Under the pieces are notes generated by a model. That model was not told where the DNA came from. It saw only the letters and a list, made by a program, of their open reading frames with translations, and searched no databases. A DNA stretch of 17,740 nucleotides. It comes from DATJGR01 sp035494855. Lineage in GTDB: Bacteria; Pseudomonadota; Gammaproteobacteria; Pseudomonadales; Azotimanducaceae. This document shows, piece after piece, positions 1 to 6,264 of this stretch. Location of the stretch: positions 1 through 17,740 of the forward strand of contig DATJGR010000172.1 of the NCBI GenBank assembly GCA_035494855.1. The letters run 5' to 3'. A program made the translations under genes and the position numbers. The number at the start of each line of letters is the position of its first letter. The first letter of the stretch is position 1.

Positions 1-1
1 T

Positions 2-337
2 GACCGGACTGCAAGCTCACAACGTCGGCGAGATGCGCGCAAGAAGCCGTGCAAGTCCATCGAGGCGTTTCTACGGGGAGTGTCGCAGGGTCACATCGTG
101 GGCGATGGCGCCTCAGTTCCCGGCGCCGACGTTCTGATGGAAGTGACGGCCGCGCTGCGCCGCATCCTCCATGGGGAGAAGTCCGAGGTCGCGCTGCAGG
201 TTGTATGCGGAGACGGAGGCAAGGTCGACCCGGTCAACCGTGACATTGCCTTTCTGTGGTACGAACTGCACGAAAAGTGCGGTTGGTCCGCCGACGCCGT
301 AGCACGCCGAGTATCCGAAGTGTACGGCAAGAGATGA
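2..337 (+). CDS. Hypothetical protein, 5'-truncated by the window edge
   Basis: The frame is open from position 2, so the gene probably begins upstream. A GTG at 80 is the first common start codon in view, but the residues before it (KKPCKSIEAFLRG) read like protein and join smoothly to what follows. At least 111 codons are visible. The C-terminal half (FLWYELHEKCGWSADAVARRVSEVYGKR) looks like a compact helical domain. I do not recognise the family and see no signal peptide, membrane segment or catalytic motif. Its stop overlaps the next start as ATGA (334-337), so the two genes are probably translationally coupled. Together with the next two short frames it looks like a small accessory or phage/plasmid-type gene string. 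Confidence 0.5.
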   Translation, partial: DRTASSQRRRDARKKPCKSIEAFLRGVSQGHIVGDGASVPGADVLMEVTAALRRILHGEKSEVALQVVCGDGGKVDPVNRDIAFLWYELHEKCGWSADAVARRVSEVYGKR

Positions 338-450
338 GCGAGCGGCGGTTGCGCGAGATCTCCAAGCGGCATGGCGATCCAGAGTTGTGGGCGGCCAATG
401 ATGCCGTTCGGGAGTTCTTCTCATCGGTCGCCGAGTTGGTGACGCCATGA
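334..450 (+). CDS. Small hypothetical protein, 38 aa
   Basis: The frame starts at ATG 334 inside the stop of the preceding gene (ATGA overlap) and ends in another ATGA at 447-450 that begins the next frame. The product is charged and probably helical, beginning MSERRLREISKRHGDPELW and ending SSVAELVTP. No known domain is recognised. The only evidence that it is a gene is the double stop/start coupling, which is typical of compact operons in phages, plasmids and integrative elements. A longer frame upstream from 256 exists but would overlap the previous gene by about 80 bp, so 334 is preferred. Confidence 0.45.
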   Translation: MSERRLREISKRHGDPELWAANDAVREFFSSVAELVTP

Positions 451-632
451 CCCACGAAGAACTAACCGTCCACGTCGAGGTGCTCGAAGAGCGCCTCGAC
501 CCATCACTACCAAATCATCCAAACGCCGCAAGAGCAGACATCACTTGTTCTCTGCTCCAGAGGCACATCTCTCGCGGTGGGGCTGGCTCAACCCAATCGC
601 TGATCCTATGCAAGACATCGCGTGGAAAGTAG
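447..632 (+). pseudogene. Third coupled small ORF, apparently truncated near 500
   Basis: The frame begins at ATG 447, overlapping the previous stop by ATGA. The first 17 or so residues (MTHEELTVHVEVLEERLD) look like a helical protein start in the style of the two frames upstream. After about position 500 the reading becomes low-quality (NHPNAARADITCSLLQRH) and runs antisense through the 3' end of the minus-strand methyltransferase gene, whose stop is at 515-517. The simplest reading is that the original gene was cut here by insertion or deletion and that the rest of the frame is accidental. The original product is unknown. Confidence 0.4.
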
Positions 633-1348
633 TAGGGTTCGGAGAACAGATCCATTAGGCGAAATTCTCCTGTTCTAATATCCCCATTTTGAATTTTGCC
701 AGCATTGATGTGAGTCGTCGTCAGCAGGAGCGGTATTCCTGAGTCAACAAAGTTTCGCAGGAAACGGCGAGTGTCATCAAACGAGAAATGAAACAGGCAA
801 TCTCGACAAATCATGAGATCACACTTTGGCAGTTTATCCTTGGTTAGATCAATGTGAATGAATTCTGTCCTGAAATTCTTGTACTTTGAGTTTAGCGAGT
901 CGACTAGCGGCAAGACTATATCGCCGCCTATGTATTCGAGATCGTTCTCCTTCAATGCGATTTTCATCCAATTGAAATCGCCGCAAGGGGCGTCGAACAC
1001 TGTTTTCACTGAGTATCTTGCAAGAAGTCCGGGTAATTCCGCTCGCAGATTCGTGGTGTATTCAATCGTTGAGCCAGGGCCGCTAACACTCTCCTCGCTG
1101 CCCCAGAAGTTGTTCCTATAGATCCAGGTGAATCTATCTTGTATCCCTTCTAACGCAAGTGTGCGCCTCTCGAAGTCTGAGGCAAGCCTGCGCCTCTCGA
1201 AGTCTAAGGCAAGCCTGCGCATCTCGAAGGTCTTCCTCTGGATTGGATCAAGAAGATGCGCGCCGACCTTCTTGCTTGTTGCACGAAGACCTTCCGCCTT
1301 CAGACTAGAAATGGTCTTGGTAACAAGTTTTGACATCGTAAGGTTCAT
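515..1348 (-). CDS. Class I SAM-dependent methyltransferase
   Basis: The product is a 277-residue class I methyltransferase. Motif I is FDAPCGDFNW (about residues 118-127), an acidic strand-2 motif follows in YIGGDIV (139-145), and motif IV is DLMICRDCLFHF (177-188). An N-terminal helical stretch of about 90 residues precedes the Rossmann core and contains a 9-residue tandem repeat (RRLALDFER, RRLASDFER, then R-TLALE). I chose ATG 1348, not the ORF limit at 1420, because a GAGGAA ribosome site lies 9 bases upstream and the extra residues look non-native. Similar proteins often sit in glycan or exopolysaccharide gene sets, but no such neighbours are visible, so the substrate is unknown. The gene is clearly richer in A+T than everything to its right, has a different codon style, and stands alone next to a truncated gene. 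This suggests recent horizontal acquisition. Confidence 0.85.
   Translation of the reverse strand: MNLTMSKLVTKTISSLKAEGLRATSKKVGAHLLDPIQRKTFEMRRLALDFERRRLASDFERRTLALEGIQDRFTWIYRNNFWGSEESVSGPGSTIEYTTNLRAELPGLLARYSVKTVFDAPCGDFNWMKIALKENDLEYIGGDIVLPLVDSLNSKYKNFRTEFIHIDLTKDKLPKCDLMICRDCLFHFSFDDTRRFLRNFVDSGIPLLLTTTHINAGKIQNGDIRTGEFRLMDLFSEPYYFPRDVLHRISDWVEPAPPREMCLWSREQVMSALAAFG
1163..1229. repeat. 27-bp tandem repeat (2.5 copies) inside the methyltransferase gene
   Basis: Units lie at 1163-1189 and 1190-1216 and differ by a single base (position 17 of the unit). A third partial copy of 13 bases lies at 1217-1229, also with one mismatch. The period is a multiple of three, so the repeat adds nine residues per unit to a charged, probably coiled-coil helix in the methyltransferase N-terminal region without shifting the frame. 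Confidence 0.9.
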
Positions 1349-1357
1349 AGCAAAACG

Positions 1358-1363
1358 TTCCTC
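1358..1363 (-). promoter_or_regulatory. Ribosome binding site deciding the methyltransferase start
   Basis: GAGGAA on the minus strand lies 9 bases before ATG 1348. It supports 1348 over the upstream in-frame ATG at 1420. Confidence 0.55.
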
Positions 1364-1594
1364 GCATGAGAAACATTGACTGGGCAGCGAACGCCAACTG
1401 TGGGACTGACAGTTCGACACGATAACATAGCGCCGTGTAGCGGCACGACGTCAGACTCATGCTCGAACCTGCCGACGTTACTCCATCCGTGTAGGCTTTA
1501 TTGCATGTCAGACCTGTCTAACGCGAATGATCAAGACGGTTACGCAAAGGCGCAAAGGTCCAGCGAATGAAACGCGAAATGGGTGAGCCGCCAA

Positions 1595-1614
1595 TTTTCT
1601 GATCGATCAGAAAA
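1595..1614. repeat. Perfect 20-bp palindrome centred on GATC-GATC
   Basis: The left arm TTTTCTGATC is followed immediately by its exact reverse complement GATCAGAAAA, with no loop. It could be a dimer-binding operator, or the T-rich tail side of the adjacent hairpin terminator. The flanks (GCCA before, TGGC after, offset by one base) almost extend the symmetry. Confidence 0.7.
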
Positions 1615-1638
1615 ACTGGCGCTGATCGTCGTCAGCGC
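1611..1638 (-). terminator. Probable Rho-independent terminator of the glutathione transferase transcript
   Basis: Read on the minus strand, GCGCTGA, a 6-base loop and TCAGCGC form a 7-bp stem (1638 down to 1619). The bases CAG and then five T residues (1615-1611) follow. The element lies about 110 bp beyond the stop of the minus-strand glutathione transferase gene. Stem, loop and T-tract fit an intrinsic terminator, although the stem is short. Confidence 0.5.
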
Positions 1639-1745
1639 ACCCACCAGTTATCGCGCGGCCTTCCAAACCTGTCGGTGAGAGAACACCGCCTTGGTACGTT
1701 GTCCTGGCGGTGGTCATGTCGTTGGTCTAGCTCCTGGTATCTGTT

Positions 1746-2465
1746 CTACGAGTCCTTGCCTTGCAGGCCACGTACGCTCGCCCCGGTCTGGCCGAACATG
1801 ATCTTTCGCTGCGCGTCAGTCATCTCACCGGCCGGTCTGAGCGCCTTTTCCACCTCCATGCCCCTCTGTACCGCTGGCCGCGTCTTGATCGCATCGAACC
1901 AGCGGCGCACGTTCGGGTAGGTCTCCATCGATTGTTCGAAGCGCTTGTACGGCACCACCCACGGCCATGACGCCATGTCCGCGATGGAGTAGTCGCCGGC
2001 GAGAAACTCGCGCTGCGACAAGCTCCGCTCCATCACGGCGAACAACCGGTCGTATTCGTTCGCATAACGCTTGTGGGCGTAGTCGTGTTGTCCCGGGCCG
2101 CCCGGCGCATAGTTCACGAAGTGCGACAGTTGGCCGCCCATCGGACCGAGTCCGCCCACCTGCCAGAACAGCCACTGCAGCACGTCGAAGCGCTGGTGCA
2201 GTTCACGCGGCATGAATCGACCGGTCGTCTCGGCGAGATACACGAGAATCGCGCCGGATTCGAAGATCGACACCGGACCGTTCGGCGCGTCGTGATCGAC
2301 CAGCGCAGGCATGCGGTTATTCGGGCTGATCTTCAGGAAGTCGGGCTCGAACTGATCGCCAAGACCGAGGTTCACCGGCCTGACGCGATACTCGAGCCCA
2401 CACTCCTCGAGCATGATCGTGATCTTCCAGCCGTTCGGTGTCGGCGCGAAGTACAGGTCCAGCAT
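1746..2465 (-). CDS. Glutathione S-transferase family protein, YfcG/YghU-like
   Basis: The 239-residue cytosolic product has a glutathione transferase N-terminal thioredoxin fold followed by an all-helical C-terminal domain. The start (LYFAPTPNGWKITIMLEE) matches the TPNG-K-I pattern of the YfcG/YghU group (nu class), whose members act as glutathione-dependent disulfide reductases or peroxidases. The glutathione-binding signatures NNRMPALVDHD (cis-Pro) and ESGAILVYLAE are present, and the C-terminal half has the expected GDYSIADMASWPWV helix-capping motif. The ATG at 2465 is preceded by GAGGAAG with 5-base spacing. The gene lies 55 bp after the kinase gene on the same strand and may be cotranscribed with it. 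Length and motifs are complete. The exact physiological substrate cannot be inferred. Confidence 0.9.
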   Translation of the reverse strand: MLDLYFAPTPNGWKITIMLEECGLEYRVRPVNLGLGDQFEPDFLKISPNNRMPALVDHDAPNGPVSIFESGAILVYLAETTGRFMPRELHQRFDVLQWLFWQVGGLGPMGGQLSHFVNYAPGGPGQHDYAHKRYANEYDRLFAVMERSLSQREFLAGDYSIADMASWPWVVPYKRFEQSMETYPNVRRWFDAIKTRPAVQRGMEVEKALRPAGEMTDAQRKIMFGQTGASVRGLQGKDS

Positions 2466-2520
2466 GAGGGCTTCCTCGATGGGGCGAGCGGGCGACTGTA
2501 TCGAACGAGCTGTGCGAATC

Positions 2521-3147
2521 CTACTTGGCTGCCGCGCGCAGACGATTGAACGCGTCCTTCGGTTCCCCGGCGTTCAAACGGGCGATGATCGTTTCGGCGC
2601 ATTGTCGCGGCGTCGCAACGCCGGTATCGACCTCGATGTCGTATATGCAATGCGCGTGAACGCGATCGAAGTGGGAAGTCGCCGTTCCAGGAAAGCGACC
2701 GGGGCGTTTCGCTTCCCGCGCGTTCACCACGTCGATCGGACAGCGCACACCGACGAACAGAACGTCGAATCCGGCGAGCGCTTCAACGTAGTCGAACAGA
2801 AACGCAGGTTCAAACATCAGGTCGTCGATGATCACGTTGTTGCCTTCGGCCGCAAACGCCGCGATGGCCCGCCGCATTCCGCGCAATACCTGTTTTCCGA
2901 GATCGCCGAACCGCACCTCGGTGACGCGCTCGTTACCGCGCGCAACGGGCACTACGTTCAGACCGCGAGCACCGGGTGTGCCGTCGGCAGAATTCAAGCC
3001 TCGATAACGGCCACCCATGCCGTCTCGAAACTGATCGAGCGCGATGTGATGCCACGGATCGGGGAGCAATTGCTGCAGCGTAATCGCGAGCGTCGTCTTG
3101 CCGGCGCTCGACGATCCGTTCAACAGAATGATTCGACCCGCTGCCAT
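2521..3147 (-). CDS. P-loop phosphotransferase of the chloramphenicol phosphotransferase family
   Basis: The 208-residue soluble protein has an N-terminal Walker A motif (GSSSAGKTT, residues 11-19) after a hydrophobic strand (RIILLN). An acidic residue follows in ALDQFRDGM (Asp38), placed like the catalytic Asp37 of the Streptomyces venezuelae chloramphenicol 3'-phosphotransferase. A Walker B-like strand is seen in NNVIIDDLMFEP. Members of this family (Pfam CPT) phosphorylate hydroxyl groups of small molecules with ATP. Most proteobacterial homologues have no proven link to chloramphenicol resistance, so this should not be called a resistance gene. Upstream are an AAGGG ribosome site and a good minus-strand promoter. 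It is transcribed toward the glutathione transferase gene. Confidence 0.85.
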   Translation of the reverse strand: MAAGRIILLNGSSSAGKTTLAITLQQLLPDPWHHIALDQFRDGMGGRYRGLNSADGTPGARGLNVVPVARGNERVTEVRFGDLGKQVLRGMRRAIAAFAAEGNNVIIDDLMFEPAFLFDYVEALAGFDVLFVGVRCPIDVVNAREAKRPGRFPGTATSHFDRVHAHCIYDIEVDTGVATPRQCAETIIARLNAGEPKDAFNRLRAAAK

Positions 3148-3173
3148 GTTCGGCCCTTCCGTTCGGCCGCGGC

Positions 3174-3202
3174 ATAGTATCGGCTTGCAGCGCAGCGCTC
3201 AA
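3174..3202 (-). promoter_or_regulatory. Sigma-70-type promoter for the kinase/glutathione transferase genes
   Basis: On the minus strand the -35 hexamer TTGAGC (3202-3197) is separated by 17 bp from a -10 hexamer TACTAT (3179-3174). The distance to the kinase ATG at 3147 is short and normal. Confidence 0.55.
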
Positions 3203-3215
3203 ACCCCGGTACACT
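3185..3215 (+). promoter_or_regulatory. Possible promoter of the nucleoside transporter
   Basis: TTGCAG at 3185-3190 and TACACT at 3210-3215 are separated by 19 bp, longer than ideal. A transcript from here would have a leader of only about 20 bases before ATG 3242. The element overlaps the divergent kinase promoter, so the two could interfere with each other. Confidence 0.35.
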
Positions 3216-3241
3216 AGCGCGTTTTTTCAGAGTACCGCGGC

Positions 3242-4486
3242 ATGCAAGGACTGTTGGGAATCGTGGTTCTGCTCGGTCTGGCATGGCTCGTCAGCGAAGA
3301 CCGCCGCAACGTCAACGTGCGCGCAATCGGCGTCGGACTCGCCATGCAGTTCGTGCTGGCGCTCGCGCTGCTGCGCTTCGAACCAGTTCGCGAAACGCTT
3401 CTGCTGGCCAACCACGTGGTGTATGCCATCGAGGCCGCAACGCGCGCGGGAACCACGTTCGTGTTCGGCTTCCTGGGCGGGGGCGATCCGCCATTCGATA
3501 TCAAGAACGGCGGCGCATTGTTCATCTTCGGATTCCGGATCCTGCCGCAGATCGTCGTGTTCAGCGTGCTCGTTGCTCTGACGTGGTACTGGCGAATCCT
3601 GCCGCTCGTCATCAAGGGTTTCGCATGGATCCTGCACCGCACGCTGGGCGTCGGCGGAGCGGTGGGCGTCGGCGCCGGGTCGAGCATGTTCGTCGGCATG
3701 GTCGAGGCACCGCTGGTGATTCGCGCTTATCTGAAAAACCTGTCGCGCTCGGAGTTCTTCATCGTGTTGACGGCGGGCATGTCGACGGTGGCCGGCTCGA
3801 TCATGGTGCTGTATGCGAACGTGTTGCGCGACGTCATCGACGGCGCACTCGGCCACATCCTGATCGCCTCGGTCATCAACGTCATCGGCGCGATCGTGAT
3901 CGCGCGCATCATGATTCCGTCTTCTGAAGCCACCGAAGGTGGCGATGTCGCCGATACGTTGAAGTACGGCAGTGTGATGGACGCGATCTCACGCGGCACC
4001 ACTGACGGATTGCGACTGGCCGTAAACGTTGGCGCGATGCTGGTGGTGCTGGTCAGTCTCATCGCGCTACTCAACGCGATCATCGGGGTGTTCGCGGTCG
4101 GCGGAGAAGCACTGACGCTGCAACGAATCATGGGTTGGCTTTTCGCACCCATCGCCTGGCTCATCGGCATTCCGTGGGTGGAAGCGACCCAGGCCGGCGC
4201 GCTGCTCGGTACCAAACTGGTGCTCAACGAACTGGTGGCGTACATCCAGCTCGCGGCGGTTCCGGTAACGGATCTCTCGGCACACAGCCGCACGATCCTC
4301 ACGTATGCGTTATGCGGGTTCGCGAACTTCGGCAGCCTCGGCATCACGTTGGGCGGCGTCGGCGCGCTGGTGCCTGAACGCAGAGCCGAGCTGTTCCAAC
4401 TGGCGCCGAGGACGCTGATCTCGGGAACGATCGTCAATTGCATCACCGGCGCGATCGTCGGCCTGGTTTACCCAGCCGTCGGTTGA
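3242..4486 (+). CDS. Concentrative nucleoside transporter (CNT/NupC family)
   Basis: The 414-residue inner-membrane protein has many hydrophobic segments and the CNT arrangement: an N-terminal helix pair, a gate-like FVFGFLGGG (about 73-81), the central GSSMFVGMVEAPLVIR stretch (about 146-161), and the C-terminal nucleoside-binding region with GTKLVLNELVAY and CGFANFGSLGI. CNT proteins import nucleosides with Na+ or H+. The Glu of VEAPL, the Glu of LNELVAY and the Phe-x-Asn-Phe of the C-terminal loop correspond to sugar- and base-binding residues known from the Vibrio cholerae structure. The Gln-Thr pair before the first Glu in that protein is Met-Val here, so base preference may differ. The ATG at 3242 has no strong ribosome site and the leader is short. 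Its 3' end overlaps the convergent threonine aldolase gene by 19 bp. Confidence 0.92.
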   Translation: MQGLLGIVVLLGLAWLVSEDRRNVNVRAIGVGLAMQFVLALALLRFEPVRETLLLANHVVYAIEAATRAGTTFVFGFLGGGDPPFDIKNGGALFIFGFRILPQIVVFSVLVALTWYWRILPLVIKGFAWILHRTLGVGGAVGVGAGSSMFVGMVEAPLVIRAYLKNLSRSEFFIVLTAGMSTVAGSIMVLYANVLRDVIDGALGHILIASVINVIGAIVIARIMIPSSEATEGGDVADTLKYGSVMDAISRGTTDGLRLAVNVGAMLVVLVSLIALLNAIIGVFAVGGEALTLQRIMGWLFAPIAWLIGIPWVEATQAGALLGTKLVLNELVAYIQLAAVPVTDLSAHSRTILTYALCGFANFGSLGITLGGVGALVPERRAELFQLAPRTLISGTIVNCITGAIVGLVYPAVG

Positions 4487-5484
4487 AACGCGCGCGCGGC
4501 GTCGATGATGCGGTGCAGACCTTCGTCGTCGACATCGAGGTGAATGACCCAGCGCGGTCCGCGGATGCGGATCTGCTGCTTCTCGAAGTGCTTCGTCAAC
4601 GCAACGAGGTCTCTCGACGCGAGTTCGACGAACACCATGTTCGTCGCGCAACGTACTTTGCCGGCGAAAACGCCGAGGTCGCCGAACGCTGCAGTGAGCC
4701 GCGCGGCCCGAGCGTGGTCCTGCTCGAGTCGCTCGACGTGATGGTTCAGCGCGTGAATCCCCGCCGCAGCCAGCACGCCGGACTGTCGCATGCCGCCACC
4801 GAGCATCTTGCGCCAGCGTCGTGCGGAGCGGACGAATTCGACAGAGCCGCACAGCACCGAGCCGGCCGGCGCGCCGAGACCTTTCGACAAACACACCGAC
4901 ACGCTGTCGAATCCGGCCGTCAGCGTCGTCACCGGTACGCGTTGCGACACGGCCGCGTTGAACACGCGCGCGCCGTCGAGATGCATGGCCAGCTTGCGAC
5001 GGTCGCACAGCGCGCGAGCACGTGGCACGTAGTCCAGCGGTAGCGCTGCGCCCGCCAGCGTGTTCTCGAGGCACAGCAAGCGGGTCTTCGCGAAATGGAA
5101 GTCGTCCGGCTTGATGGCCGCCTCGACGGCGTCGAGATCGAGCGTGCCATCTGATTGAAAAGGAAGGGGTTGCGGTTGGATTCCACCGAACACGGCGCCG
5201 CCGCCCCCTTCATATTTGTACGTGTGGGCCTGCTGGCCGGCAATGTACTCGTCGCCGCGGCCGCAATGCGTCAGCAATGCGAGCAGATTCGACATCGTGC
5301 CGCTCGGCACGAACAGCGACGCAGCGAATCCGATGCGCTCCGCCGCGAGCGCTTCGAGCGCGTTGACGGTCGGGTCTTCTCCATAAACATCGTCGCCGAC
5401 GTCGGCATTCGCCATCGCGTTGCGCATCGCCGCGGTCGGACGAGTGACGGTATCGGAACGCAGGTCGATCCAGTTCATCGCCAT
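4468..5484 (-). CDS. ltaE: Low-specificity L-threonine aldolase
   Basis: The 338-residue PLP enzyme cleaves L-threonine or allo-threonine to glycine and acetaldehyde. Family landmarks occur in order: DLRSDTVTRPT at the N-terminus, GDDVYGEDPTVN (30-41), SGTMSN (61-66), AHTYKYEGGG with the conserved His87, HLDGARVFNA with the PLP-contacting Asp170 and Arg173, and SVCLSKGLGAPAGS with the Schiff-base Lys201. Length is normal. ATG 5484 and ATG 5478 are both possible starts; the first lies 3 bases after the stop of the alpha/beta hydrolase gene. It is the last gene of a three-gene minus-strand operon. The assignment at family level is strong. Preference for threonine, allo-threonine or beta-hydroxy amino acids cannot be read. 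Confidence 0.92.
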   Translation of the reverse strand: MAMNWIDLRSDTVTRPTAAMRNAMANADVGDDVYGEDPTVNALEALAAERIGFAASLFVPSGTMSNLLALLTHCGRGDEYIAGQQAHTYKYEGGGGAVFGGIQPQPLPFQSDGTLDLDAVEAAIKPDDFHFAKTRLLCLENTLAGAALPLDYVPRARALCDRRKLAMHLDGARVFNAAVSQRVPVTTLTAGFDSVSVCLSKGLGAPAGSVLCGSVEFVRSARRWRKMLGGGMRQSGVLAAAGIHALNHHVERLEQDHARAARLTAAFGDLGVFAGKVRCATNMVFVELASRDLVALTKHFEKQQIRIRGPRWVIHLDVDDEGLHRIIDAARAFQPTAG

Positions 5485-5487
5485 CGA

Positions 5488-6243
5488 TTACAGCGCGTCG
5501 AGGAACTGCATCACGGCCGCATTGAATTCGCGCGGGCGATCGATGTTCGACGCGTGCCCGGCGCCGTCGATCACCACGCGTGTTGCGCCGGGAATCTTGC
5601 CCGCCATGTAATCGGTGGCGGCGAGGAACGGCTGATCGAGTGCGCCGACCAGCACCAGCGTGGGCACGCGGATCTCCGGCAGGCTCGCCATAACGCGGCC
5701 GTCAGTTTGAGCGAGCATGCCCCGCGCGGCGTGTGCGAGACCTTGCGCCGACCGATGCCGGCTCACGGCAACTTCACCGCTGGCCGACAATGCCGCAAGT
5801 CCTTTTGTTTCGAGCTCTTTCGCACGCGCCGACGCAATGCGGTTCCAGCCGGCGCGACCGTCGTCGCTGCGATAACCCGGACCGGTATCGAACAGCATCA
5901 GTGCCCGTACACGGTGCGGGAACGCTACGTTGAACGACAACGACATGTAGCCGCCGAGCGACAGGCCGCCGATTACCGCGGTGGGCGCATCTACGGCGTC
6001 GAGCAACGCGGCCATGTCGCCGGTCGTCAATGCTTCCGAGTATTCGGCAGGATTCACGGGACTATCGCTGTCGCCGTGTCCGCGCATGTCCCAAGTGACC
6101 AGTTTGTGCGAGGCGCTCAACGGACCGATCTGACCCGCCCACATCGCAGACGTCGCACTGTAGCCGTGGCTCAGCAACAACGCGGGGCCGGACCCGTGCA
6201 CCTCGTAATAGATCCGTACGCCGTCGCGATCGAGATAGGCCAT
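5488..6243 (-). CDS. Alpha/beta-fold hydrolase
   Basis: The 251-residue cytosolic alpha/beta hydrolase has an oxyanion-hole HG motif (LLSHGYSA, 24-31), the nucleophile elbow GLSLGG with Ser95, the acid Asp203 in LVGALDQPF, and the catalytic His230 in DGAGHASN. The catalytic triad is complete, and length and layout fit the group that contains 3-oxoadipate enol-lactonase and related esterases or lactonases. A GAGGA ribosome site lies 7 bases before ATG 6243. It sits between an SMP-30/lactonase gene (21-bp gap) and the threonine aldolase gene (3-bp gap), so the three are almost certainly cotranscribed. A lactone or ester produced or used by its neighbours is the natural guess for its substrate, but this is inference. 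Confidence 0.87.
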   Translation of the reverse strand: MAYLDRDGVRIYYEVHGSGPALLLSHGYSATSAMWAGQIGPLSASHKLVTWDMRGHGDSDSPVNPAEYSEALTTGDMAALLDAVDAPTAVIGGLSLGGYMSLSFNVAFPHRVRALMLFDTGPGYRSDDGRAGWNRIASARAKELETKGLAALSASGEVAVSRHRSAQGLAHAARGMLAQTDGRVMASLPEIRVPTLVLVGALDQPFLAATDYMAGKIPGATRVVIDGAGHASNIDRPREFNAAVMQFLDAL

Positions 6244-6264
6244 GCCGCAGTCCTCGTTGTTGAA

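Larger units (their letters stand above)
1349..1745. other. Gene-free interval between methyltransferase and glutathione transferase
   Basis: About 400 bp carry no convincing coding frame and no tRNA. Visible structure is an 8-bp direct repeat (CGCAAAGG at 1543-1550 and 1551-1558), a perfect 20-bp palindrome at 1595-1614, and a hairpin at 1619-1638. The part up to about 1590 probably includes the promoter of the minus-strand methyltransferase, but I see no clear -35/-10 pair. The change in composition from AT-rich to GC-rich falls within this interval. Confidence 0.5.

Noticed and set aside
1163..1229. Possible CRISPR-like repeat
   Set aside because: The repeats are directly adjacent without spacers and code in frame within the methyltransferase gene, so they form a coding tandem repeat.
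1519..1525. GTCTAAC, matching the consensus of an integron attC outer box
   Set aside because: No complementary GTTRRRY box or folded attC structure is found at a suitable distance, so a cassette boundary is not supported.
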